From contig OU015567.1 in NCBI GenBank assembly GCA_907165135.1, forward strand, positions 5,399,001 through 5,463,000: a stretch of DNA of 64,000 nucleotides, written 5' to 3'. The notes under the pieces are model-generated. The model saw only the letters and a program-made list of their open reading frames with translations. It was not told the DNA's origin and ran no database searches. This stretch comes from Oikopleura dioica. Its lineage: Eukaryota > Chordata > Appendicularia > Copelata > Oikopleuridae. Positions 20,684 through 30,289 of the stretch are shown here, piece by piece (the first letter of the stretch is position 1; each line of letters begins with the position of its first letter). The position numbers and the translations under genes were made by a program.

Positions 20684-21108
20684 AAAAGTATGTTAAAGAC
20701 CTTCCCAATTTCGGCGGAATATTTTTTGCTAACGACTTGGCCAAAATAGCAGTGCTTGGATTTCCAATCGGATTTTTGGTTTACCATGAAGAGCACTGGC
20801 TTGTGGTCTACTTAGCAGACGATTATATAGAGCTTTTTGATCCGCTCGGATGCGTCACTAACTCAACATTTCTTTTTCTTCAAAAATTTCTCCAAACACA
20901 TCTGCACAAAAAAATTCTGCACGCATCCCCCCGTATTCAATCAGCAACAACCTCGAACTGCGGGCAGTATTGTATCTGTTTTTTATACTGGCGACTTCAA
21001 TGCGGCAACGATCTTTCTTCCTTTCTCTTTCTCTTTACCAAAGACCAACATGCAAATTCTCAAATTATTAAAAATTTCTTTAAATCAATAAAACAGGAAT
21101 ATCACTGA
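20684..21108 (+). CDS. Adenain-like cysteine protease (maturation protease)
   Basis: C48/adenain-type protease expected to process capsid precursors. The catalytic pattern is visible: His-Trp in YHEEHWLVVYL, Asp in IELFDPLG, and the nucleophile region TSNCGQYCICFLYW. The N-terminal LPNFGGIFFANDL matches the family's early conserved segment. The coding exon opens at a TTTTGTGCAG acceptor (20674-20683) with no in-frame ATG, so the start must come from an upstream exon. The 20506-20587 basic exon fits in frame. The gene is convergent with the MCP, 26 nt away. Confidence 0.87.
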
Positions 21109-21134
21109 TGATAAGAGTTTATTTGCAGTTAATA

Positions 21135-22394
21135 TTAATCAACAGTAACGTCGCCATCAGGAGAAATTGTCAGTGATCTCTGAGTGATCGGCATATATAG
21201 CAGAACAAATTTATCGTCAAGAGGTTCGGTAAAGCTGAGTTTTGCATGAATGAAGGTTGTTCCTTCAATTCTCTCCAGTTGTTCGAAATTGACAACAATG
21301 ATGAAATTTCCATCTTTGAATTGATGAATTGGTAAAACGCCCGAGCTCCAAGGATTCATATAGCGATCGGTCGCGGTCAAAAAGTTGTGATAGAAGTCGG
21401 TGTCCGTTACCAAAGGAAAGCCTTCAACTTTGACATTGTCGAGAAGAATCTCAAAGCTTTTGAGCTTATGACGGGTAAATTTTGTTATGCACTCGGTATC
21501 TGAACCGTTTAAGCGCGTGATCGGACAAATTGCAAAGACCGCATATGATGGCATCTTTCCCTTTGTGAGATCGATAAGAAAGTCGGATTCATGATCGTTG
21601 AGGACAGGTTTTCGGACGACATAGTCAAGAAAAGGCATTTCGAATGGATATTGGGCGTATCCTCTCATCTTATTGTCGAGTTCGTCGCTTTTCAGGTACA
21701 TTGCTCGGAAAACTGGCTTGACAATGGTAACAACTGGGTCAGTGAAATTGAACGGGATGGATGCTAGATTTGGATTATCGAGAACCGTCACATTCTCTTT
21801 TATTTTCATAATTGAAAAAGATGCTGGTGCTCTCTGGTATTTGAGGCGGATTTCCGTATTTGCTGGAAGAGGTTGGTAAGTTCTCGCAATGCCATGATTC
21901 AGTGGTAAAATAAAGTCATAGCGCAGCCATCTTTGCGTATTACCATCAACTTCTTTTTTTATCTCAGTACACATATTCTGCCTGATCGCAATTTGCGTTC
22001 CATCGAATTTCTCAGCATCGTCGTTGAAAACATCGTAAACACCTTGAGTTGCCATTGTGTTCTCCATGTAATTTTCGTCAAACATAGATTTATTGAGAAA
22101 AAAGCTACTCATACAATTGTCGAATTCGGATCCTCTCTTTGAAACTGTGTCTTGGTCAATATCAAGCACGATATTTTCAAAAAGTTTATTACAAAAATCG
22201 TTATCCGGCACATAGTTGTCCGGTAAATCAACACTGAAGGCGAGCGCTGAGTCGGCAAGCTTCAGATATCTTTTTTGTTGTGTGAGAAGGAACTCAAGGC
22301 CGTTTTTGGTATTACTTAGCGGCTGAATGTGCAAAACTTTGCATTCCTTGTAGCCCATTGAATCGACGCTAGAAGCCTTTGTAAAAGAAAACAT
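21135..22394 (-). CDS. Polinton major capsid protein (double jelly-roll)
   Basis: 419 codons without introns, ATG at 22394, stop at 21135. It is beta-rich throughout. Segments typical of the family are DNYVPDNDFCNKLFENIVLDI, RWLRYDFILPLNHGI, TEIRLKYQRAPASF, VRKPVLNDHESDFLIDL, YAVFAICPITRL, and a C-terminal NFIIVVNFEQLERIEGTTF with KFVLLYMPIT. In the known family this double jelly-roll protein builds the hexons of an icosahedral capsid. The length is slightly short of some Polinton MCPs but complete. The frame is open end to end, consistent with recent activity. Its absence of introns contrasts with the polymerase and integrase. Confidence 0.88.
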   Translation of the reverse strand: MFSFTKASSVDSMGYKECKVLHIQPLSNTKNGLEFLLTQQKRYLKLADSALAFSVDLPDNYVPDNDFCNKLFENIVLDIDQDTVSKRGSEFDNCMSSFFLNKSMFDENYMENTMATQGVYDVFNDDAEKFDGTQIAIRQNMCTEIKKEVDGNTQRWLRYDFILPLNHGIARTYQPLPANTEIRLKYQRAPASFSIMKIKENVTVLDNPNLASIPFNFTDPVVTIVKPVFRAMYLKSDELDNKMRGYAQYPFEMPFLDYVVRKPVLNDHESDFLIDLTKGKMPSYAVFAICPITRLNGSDTECITKFTRHKLKSFEILLDNVKVEGFPLVTDTDFYHNFLTATDRYMNPWSSGVLPIHQFKDGNFIIVVNFEQLERIEGTTFIHAKLSFTEPLDDKFVLLYMPITQRSLTISPDGDVTVD

Positions 22395-22567
22395 TATTTC
22401 AACTTGAACTTGTCTCTTGTGCGCACAATACAGATCACTTTATTCTGATTCAATTTATTTTATTTAAAAGAGCGCCAGATCAAACAAAAGACACAAGGTG
22501 GCGCAGCTTTCTTTAGAATATATATTAACAAAAGAGATCATTTTTTTACTCTTTGTAGGACATTTCA

Positions 22568-23182
22568 ATGACGATTCCCCAATTCGCACACTTTTTTATT
22601 CACCAAGTTTTTTTGGGACACATAGATGATGAAACCAAAGAGAGATACCAAAAAGGTAGAATTAGCAATTTTAAAAAGTTTTCTTTTATCTTTTCAGTCT
22701 ACGATGAGATTGCCGACTTTCGAGCAAGCAACCCTAAAATTTATATCTTTGATCGACACATTGACAACAACAAAGACCGGCATGCCATCGCGGGCGTTAC
22801 TTCATACGATTTTTTGAGTAAAAATCTGTCCGAATATCTTCAAAAGGATGATTCAAATGTGATAAACTGGGTTGTTCTGACCATCTGTGACCTTTTCAAA
22901 CATTTTTACTCTGTCATAGAGACAATTGATGAAACTGAATTACTACGATCTCACATTTTTAACTTGCTGACTTTTTATGACGCGGTAAAGAATGCTCTTT
23001 CTGAAAATTCCTGCTCAAAAAAAGACCACGCCTTTTGTTTAGATTTTCTAACCTTATACCTTCAAAAAGATATTGATATAAGTATCACTTATTTGAAAAA
23101 TTTGGAAAAACTGAAAGAAGAAAAAAAAAGTTTTTTTTATCGAATATTGCGACTCATTAAATCCTGCTTTCGAAGTCAATAA
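22568..23182 (+). CDS. Unrecognised Polinton protein, helical with basic C-terminus
   Basis: 204 codons without introns, starting MTIPQFAHFFIHQVFLGH and ending in an amphipathic, Lys-rich tail (KNLEKLKEEKKSFFYRILRLIKS). It is predicted all-alpha, with several Phe/Tyr-Leu runs and three scattered cysteines. It is divergent from the MCP, with a 173-bp gap that contains AT-rich TATATATT-like sequence (about 22519-22526). The C-terminal amphipathic helix could bind membrane or DNA, which would suit a minor virion or membrane-active protein, but this is speculation. Confidence 0.6.
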   Translation: MTIPQFAHFFIHQVFLGHIDDETKERYQKGRISNFKKFSFIFSVYDEIADFRASNPKIYIFDRHIDNNKDRHAIAGVTSYDFLSKNLSEYLQKDDSNVINWVVLTICDLFKHFYSVIETIDETELLRSHIFNLLTFYDAVKNALSENSCSKKDHAFCLDFLTLYLQKDIDISITYLKNLEKLKEEKKSFFYRILRLIKSCFRSQ

Positions 23183-23307
23183 ATAAACGACAAAAAGTGA
23201 TTTTGGCCTTTTGGATTTTTTTATTTTTTTTTTGGGTTTTTGACAAGAATTTTATATTTTTTTTTGAGTTTACAGGCAGTTTTTAATTTTTTTTGTGGCT
23301 TCTATCT

Positions 23308-23745
23308 CTACCATTTGGAGAAGGCCGCATGATCGTGGACCATCTTGATGTAGTGATGATCATTCGCCAGTTGCTCGAGCGGGTCGTCATCCTTTCGAAA
23401 TATTTCTGGTCGTTGTAGATTTCTTATCGTGGCAGCAGCGTCTCGGTAGGGCTCCATGAGCTGTTCTCGTTCGTTGTGGGTCATCTCTTCTAGGCGTTTG
23501 TCGAAATTCGGGCTCGGCTGTTTTGACCACGTCCGTTTGTCTGTATAGTACGGCGAGTATGGTTCTGTCTCCTCGATTCTTTCTTGTTTGCACATCATTC
23601 TCACAGCCAGCTCTGCTTGGGCGGCTCTCATTTTTCCTCTGGGTACCCTCTCACCGTCACGTCTTCCTTCGGCATACTCCTTAAGAGTTTGAAGATCAAG
23701 CTCAAGGCAAATTTCTTGAAAGCTCTTCTTTTGCTGTTTAGGCAT
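23308..23745 (-). CDS. Unrecognised Polinton protein, charged and helical
   Basis: 145 codons without introns, ATG at 23745 (MPKQQKKSFQEICLELDL). The composition is strongly charged, with Glu/Arg/Lys-rich helices and a Pro/Tyr stretch EETEPYSPYYTDKRTWSKQP. It lies downstream of the polymerase on the same strand after a gap of about 290 bp. No metal-binding pattern or signal peptide. No family is recognised. Confidence 0.55.
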   Translation of the reverse strand: MPKQQKKSFQEICLELDLQTLKEYAEGRRDGERVPRGKMRAAQAELAVRMMCKQERIEETEPYSPYYTDKRTWSKQPSPNFDKRLEEMTHNEREQLMEPYRDAAATIRNLQRPEIFRKDDDPLEQLANDHHYIKMVHDHAAFSKW

Positions 23746-24036
23746 TTTTCTATTTTGAATATTTCCTCCTAGAATTGGCCATTATATGGGCCACTCATTC
23801 AAAGATGGCGCCAAAAATATCGGAAGGGAGGGCGCAATATCACCTGCCGCTTTCAGCTGGTCTTGCACAAATTTAAAGACTAATAAGCGGTGTTATCAAA
23901 CAATCAATCAAGTTTATTTTCAATTTGTCAGATGTACAATCCATCTTTCATCAGTGGTGAAACAGTGACTAAATCGGTATGAACGAAGCTTTTGATGTAG
24001 TCTTAAAAAGAGACCGGGATCCAGTTCTTTCTAACA

Positions 24037-27000
24037 TTAATATATTATAATTTTATATCGGTCATTTCCTGAGTTCAAGGCCTTCTTGCGTATTTTTCTC
24101 ATCACCATTCTTCTGTCACACTTAGTTATTTGAACAGAATCCACTTCGAATCGCTCTTGATCCAGAAGGCAGCTGATAAACTCTTTAGAGCTGACTAGAA
24201 AAAAAAGCGTAGATAATAGAGAGAAATTAACTCCTACCCTTGTATTCTCTGCTAGTCCCTTTTGTCGATTTTTTAATTTTTGTTCCGTCATCAAAGATGT
24301 AGCACTTTTTAAATAAAGATATTTCAAAAGATATTATTTTATTTACCTTGCTTGATAAACCAACAAAGACACCAGAGTTTGCTGACTTTTCACTTTTGAG
24401 TAGTCCAGGTTTTCTTTTGCTCTCGATCGTATCGTCGACGAACCAATTCGGCACTATTTCAGTGTCCCACCTGGCGACTAGTTCCGGCTTAACACAATCC
24501 CTAAAGCTGCCTTGCGTGAGACCGAACATCACTGAGTCGGTGTCTTCAAAAAATTTGTTTGATGAGTCAAAAAGAAGTTTTACCGATATATGAGAGAACG
24601 TAGGATCCTTCAACAAGGAATTCGAAAATAATATGGATGAATTTATACATATGCAGCTTACTTTCTTGATAGACTAAAATTCTGATTATGATAAGAAAAA
24701 TAAGTCTTTCGAACCAAAGAGAGAGCTTTGAAAATGGATAAATCATTTTCTAGGGAAAAAATAGATTTTAATTAGAAATTTTCTTTTATCCGTTCATATG
24801 GGTTGCAAGATCATCCTTGATTCGCTTTCGTTTTTGTTTGATATTCACGATATTTGTGTCGCCTTCTGCGTCCATGACCTCGTATCCAATAAAATGAGGT
24901 TTTCGCATTTGAAACCAGAGTTTCTCCAATGGTAAAAATTGGACTTTGTCTCGCTTTTCTGGGTTTTCCCCGAATTTTCCAATTGCAGATGACATGATCA
25001 GCTTAGCTCGGTTTGCTGCGACATCATTTTTTGTATCTGGCTTCGAGTAGTGGACTCGCCGGCTGACAACATCTTTAATAAATTTTCCAAACGGCTTTTC
25101 CTTGTTATACAAAACGCCATAATGAATTTGCGTAACTAAATATGTAAATTATAGATTTTCACTTTCTCAGAAACGAGATTAATCACCTTCTAAACCGAGA
25201 TCCAGGTAGAATTGCAAAAGGTTCGTAGTCAGCAAAATGCCATCAGCGTGAAAGCACATAGTGTTCACCTCTCTCGGAAACTTTCCGTGTCTCATTTTTT
25301 CATTGACCATATCTTCCGTAACAATCGTTTTCTTGAATATCGGAGGAAATTTCAGAAGATCCTTGATCCTATCTTCAGGAGTTCGAATATCGACTTTAAA
25401 GAATCCGTAAGGTTCATTGGATTCTATCGAGTCTAGAAGACTGTGAAATGTTATGTTCTCATCAAACAAATATGGACAATACTTCGGCCTATTTTTTGAT
25501 CAAACAAAAGAATAAACAAAAACCCTTAAATCTGCAGTTTTGACCAGTTCCTTGGGAATTCATAGCCTAATTCACGCAGGGTGCTAAGCTGGGCAGCCCA
25601 CTGGCAGCCAGAGATCGTGAGATACAAATCTAATCCCGATTCGTCGCTAGTCAAAAATTGAAGCCGTTTCTCAGACTCTTTTTGCATCGGACGTTCGACT
25701 TTGCACTCCGGATTTGGACAGCGATGATATCGACAACCATTGTAGTCGAGTCCAATTGCTTGGCCATTTTTGACTGCATAGCCATCCAGAAAATAGGTGC
25801 CGATTTTCTTTTCACCTTTATTGAAGGCATGGATGACATTTAAGCCAGTTGAATGCGCAAAAAACTCCAGCCACTGAATCGATTCGACCGAGACATGTGT
25901 CTGTGTTCGATCCATTGAAAAAAGTTTGAACTTCTTTCGAATTTTCTTGAGGTGAAAGCCAGGCCCAGTTGGAAGATCATTTTGAAGTGTAAACGGGTAG
26001 AGAGAGTTCATATCTTGTTGATCAATAAACATTATTTTTTTTCCGTTTGGGGCTCGGCGCGCGGCTTCCGGTAGAGTTTGGTCTTCTGAGTTTATTGCTA
26101 GCAGACGATGTTGAACGCAGCATATGCCACCATTCAAATGCTTTCTCACGTCGTTTTTTAATTCAGGAACTGGGATCGAATAAATATTTTGACAGTCAGG
26201 GTCATATTTATCGAATGCGATCTGCTGAGCTAGACCGGGCAGAGAGAGTTTTTTGTGAATGTCAATTCCATATTCTTGCAAGAAGCCTTCTGCATACGCA
26301 TTTATGCTCTTCAATAAGAGTCGGCAATCAAGTAAGTTGTATTCTTTCAGAAAATCTACCATCGATTTGCATTTATCGTCGAAATACTCTCTTGAAGCCG
26401 TATACTTGTCGATACTTGTGTGGAAGAACATTTGAGCCTCATCAGACTTACAAAACTTCTTTTCCGCCGCATTCCAAAATGGGAGAAGTAGGTCACGAGG
26501 TATTTGAAGAAGTTTTGCAAAAACGTTGAGCGGTCGTATATTGGGTATCTTGCTGAGCTCCTCAATTTTCATATTTGCCTCGTTTACAAATTTATCCGAT
26601 GGCATGTACGTAGACGATCGAAAAAGTGTGTAATCTGGAAAAGTGGTCCAAAGTTCAGGTTCTGTTGCTGACTGGAAAAGCTCGTATGGATACGTCATTT
26701 TTGAGAGATCCTTTACTCCGACGCTGGCTGCAAATTCTTCTAGCTTGCCCGACGAAAAATTGAAGAAATCCTTGAAGACAATTTTTCCAAATCTGAGGAG
26801 CATATATCCGCGTCCTCGTTGAATAACATCATGTGAATTAAAGTCCTCCTCGTAATGCGAGGCCAGATACTCGACAAGTGGTCCAATAATACAGTTGTGA
26901 TCGAATTTTTCTCCGTACTAGAATAAATATGATAAGACAATATAATTTTCAAATAAAGCATACCCAAGAGTAAACAGTGAGATTACTGTAGCTTTCCAGA

Positions 27001-28154
27001 ATGCGTAGCCGGCGCTTCCAGGATGATTTTTCTTTGACGTCCATATTTGTAGTATCTGCGAGTTTTTCCAAAACAAATTCTTTTCCTCTGATTATTTCAT
27101 CGGGAAGAGTTTCTTCAATTTTCCTTTGGCAATGTTTAAGTGCTGCCCAAAATTGCCCGATCAGATCAGTCAGATCATCATGTTCATCCCCCTTCCGTTT
27201 TATGAAGAGCTCTTTATTCTGCGTAGTAACGATTCCGATGGAAAGAAGCTCGAAATGACCTATTATCTTTGATTGCTGGTCGTAGCCCTCTTTCATGTTG
27301 TTGGATTCGATATCAAAAGCAATGAATCGTGTCTTGTGACGGTCTGGAATAAATCCCGAAGTCTTTAAAAACTCCACGTCTTCGTCGACGACATTGCCGT
27401 AGACTTTTTGCTTATGCACCGTGACACTTTCGCCTCTGCACGTGTCAACATGTCGACGAAATCCCCACCGTTGTGTTGTCTCGAAGGCACAATTTTTTAT
27501 CGGACAACTGTGTGTGTTGAATTTTCCATTTATCAAGGTCATCCTTGTTTCCTTGTTGAAATAAAGTGTTTGCCCGATCATTTCCAGTTTTATCATTGGG
27601 CTTCCAAGAAGAGTAAATAGTTTCACTCTGCTAATCTGGCGGCCAATTTGATTGCCTTGATTAGTCCTTGACCAAATTTCTAAGCCAATTTCGAAATGAT
27701 CTAAATAAATACTGTTTTCTTAGAGTAAATTTAAAAAAAAATAAACCTCTGAATTTGATCAAGTCCTCCTCTCCAATAATCGACATTCCAAAGCTTTTTA
27801 TTAGCTCTTCGATTTTTTCAGCCATGTTCTCATTCGATGTTTTGTACTTTACAAGCGCGACAGCCTCAAAAATGTTGACGAGTCGTAGCGCCTTTGGTAT
27901 CATCTCTATTTGAGTTATACTTGGGTCTGCCAAAATTTCAAATATTCCGAATTTCTCGGGATCGAAGGATCGGGTCGTAAGTCGGAGCTCAGTTCGTCCG
28001 TTTTTTATGTTTTCTGTTTGATATCCGACGAGACTAATTTTTCACCGGATTTGTCATTGGTAAATCGTTCATACCTGTCATTTGATAAACAGTTGTTTAC
28101 GCCCAAATCATAGATCAATACATGAATATTGTATTTTTCCTCGTAAATCGGCAT
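24037..28154 (-). CDS. Protein-primed family B DNA polymerase
   Basis: Replicates the element; Polinton enzymes are thought to use protein priming at the inverted-repeat ends. About eight exons with short introns, ATG at 28154 (MPIYEEKYNIHVLIYDLG). Landmarks in order: C2H2-like finger CPIKNCAF ... HVDTC, ExoI FIAFDIES, ExoII YGEKFDHNC, ExoIII YNLLDC, motif A DMNSLYPF, YFLDGYAV, GFFKVDI, motif B KLIMSSAIGKFGE, motif C EDTDSV, and the terminal KCYIFDD...KKSTKG. Clear GT-AG junctions join YSW to YGEKF, RNW to PKYCPY, and LGLE to VTQIHYG in frame. The junction between about 24786 and 24616 is less certain. All polymerase and exonuclease acidic residues I can place are present, so the enzyme looks functional. 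Confidence 0.9.
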
Positions 28155-28174
28155 ATTAGCCACGCTGGGTTGGA

Positions 28175-28423
28175 TTAAAAAAGTCTATTTGAATATTCGA
28201 ACATTGGAATTTTTAGTTTTAATCCTTCGCAGATATTTTCATAAGCATCTTGTGGTATACCGTAGTAGTCACAAGTTGTTCTTATTTGATTCTTCAGTTC
28301 CTTCAAAACTCTCCAATTTATTTTTCTCTCGTACGAGCAAACTGCGATTCCAAGACGCACTATCTCATGAAAATTTGAATCTTTTTCTACTAAAAATTTA
28401 TAAGATTGTTTTGCCCTCGACAT
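28175..28423 (-). CDS. Small basic helical protein upstream of the polymerase
   Basis: 82 codons, MSRAKQSYKFLVEKDSNFH, ending EYSNRLF with the stop only 20 nt before the polymerase ATG on the same strand. It has a helical, basic N-terminal half and two cysteines. Tight spacing suggests co-transcription with the polymerase. A terminal protein for priming would be an attractive role for a small gene next to the polymerase, but there is no sequence evidence for it. It might also be a 5' exon of the polymerase gene. Confidence 0.45.
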   Translation of the reverse strand: MSRAKQSYKFLVEKDSNFHEIVRLGIAVCSYERKINWRVLKELKNQIRTTCDYYGIPQDAYENICEGLKLKIPMFEYSNRLF

Positions 28424-28841
28424 TTTTCATTTTTGATAAAAATGAGTAAACGAAATCGGATGAGCCGGGACTTTTTATATCTGACCGGATACCAAGCTTT
28501 TTGATTAAAAGCCAACCAAGCAATCAGCGAATAATGAAAGTCGGATGTTATCCCTTTGAATACACAAAATCTTCTGTATCGATTCGACACCTTTTTGTAA
28601 AAACAAGCGTGAAAGAGATCTGGCTCGCGTCAACAAAGTAGAAAGGCAAACAATACTGGAGAATAATCCGATATTTTTCTTATTCCTTTTGATCGGCAAA
28701 CAAGGAAATCTAGGCTTTCAAAATGTCTGCAAGAACCTTTTTATTGACACAAAGGAAATACACAAAGTGATTTTTCTATCAATGATTATTTTATTCGGGC
28801 GTCGCTAGAATAGGGAGAAGGATAAGGAACAGAAATGCTTC
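28424..28841. other. Gap between the small gene and the membrane-protein gene
   Basis: Short frames here have no recognisable feature. It presumably holds the promoter of the polymerase unit and the 3' UTR of the gene ending at 28842. Confidence 0.4.
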
Positions 28842-30140
28842 TTATTTTGGATATTTTCCCTTGAAAACTCGTGCCTTTGCATTTCGGCTGCTTCTTCGAG
28901 TTGGTCGAACTGGAAGAGGAGTGCTCTCTGATATGGGGGCGGGCGGCGGAAGCTGCTGAGCCACTTGGTCTAAGAAGATTATTTAAGATAACTTTTATTG
29001 TTTTTTTTTTCATTACCTTGAAGAATCTGCTGCATCATTTCGGGAGTTGGGTGCGAGACAGAGTGCTCATCGACCTGTAGAGCTGGTTCTTGATTATCCG
29101 GTTAAAATCACATAAAAATCCCTTATTATCAAACCTTCATTTGGCTGCGGAGTTGCGACAGATGGCTGCGCGGGCGCTTGGATATCTTCGGCTTCTTCTT
29201 TTGATTCTAAAAAATATAAAAAATCGAAGAAAGAAAAAAACGAGTCATTATTTTCTACCTTGTAAAGAAAGCTCGTTCATATTGACGACAATATCTTCGA
29301 CCGGATCAAGCTCATCTTCGGTTATTTCCGGGAGTGGAGTGATTGATGCGAGCTCATGCTCCTCGGCGAAGCTTTGCTAAAAGTAATTTTTTGAGTATAA
29401 ATTCATTATCGAAATTTTGTGACCTGGAAGCTGTAGAAGCGCTCGGCGTCATTGGTTACTTCCTCATCTTGGCGATTTGTCAAAGGGAGTGGGTTTTCTG
29501 ATGGTTAAATAGAAAAAAAAGGACGCTAAGTAAATCACCTGTTTTTATTTGCTGCGGCTCCTCCTGAAGCTCGCCAATTCTTTCTCGTGCTCGATTAAAA
29601 ATCTAGCGTTAAAAATAAATAAAAAGACGCGTAATTAAATATCTCTTACCGCAAGCGGGGATTGCTGTTGGTGGGCCCAACGGTAGAGGTAGCAGAGGAA
29701 GATCGATGCTGTGATAGCACCCGCTGCAAACGCCGCTCCAAGCCCGAATGTCTTAGTCAGTGACGTTTGATTCTGGATGATCATCTCGCCGTTCTCAGGG
29801 ATGGCAACAGATTCGTTTGGTGGTACCACGACGGTTTCGTCTGTCGGTCCCACGACGGTTTCGTCTATAGTTTAATTTGATAAAATTCGAATCTTGTCTT
29901 AAGCCTACCTTCATGATCAAGGACTGGGTAGAGCCTTGTCGGAGGGTCCTGCGTAATGACTTCCTCCAATAAACCGTCGCCTGCTCCTTCAAAGTCAGAG
30001 TCCATTGGAGAGGTCTCAGGCTCGAAGGGAGCCGCCGCGACAGGCGGCTCGGGCTTAGGCGCGCTGAAGAAATTTGTTAATTATTAAGAAAATTATTATT
30101 TATTATATCTCTTTACTTACAACTTTCGCTTCCAGGACAT
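28842..30140 (-). CDS. Single-pass membrane protein with acidic, Pro/Glu-rich tails
   Basis: About nine exons, all joined by GT-AG introns of 40-55 nt, ATG at 30140 (MSWKRKF) and TAA at 28842. Early residues are Pro/Glu-rich (APKPEPPVAAAPFEPE), then an imperfect repeat DETVVGPTDETVVVPP, then a membrane segment TFGLGAAFAAGAITASIFLCYLYRW at about residue 105. A long acidic tail follows (SFAEEHELASITPLPEITED), ending in a basic stretch RRSSRNAKARVFKGKYPK. There is no cleavable signal. It could be a virion membrane or nuclear-envelope protein of the element. The exon density is extreme for a viral-type gene. It is divergent from the gene at 30290. Confidence 0.65.
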
Positions 30141-30243
30141 TTTCTGACAAAAATGTTATTTGAATTGTTTATTTTTAACGGTCGTGATTTTCAATAAATG
30201 AAAATTCGAAAGAATTTTTCTTCTCTCTTGCGCCACTAACTGA

Positions 30244-30252
30244 TATAAAAAG
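30244..30252 (+). promoter_or_regulatory. TATA box of the gene at 30290
   Basis: TATAAAAAG lies 46 bp before the ATG, in the 149-bp gap shared with the divergent membrane-protein gene. Confidence 0.5.
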
Positions 30253-30289
30253 AATTTTCACAGGACACTCATCGCACGAGAGAAAGAGA

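Noticed and set aside
22568-23182. Assignment as a terminal protein for polymerase priming
   Set aside because: No conserved motif supports it, and position alone is not enough.
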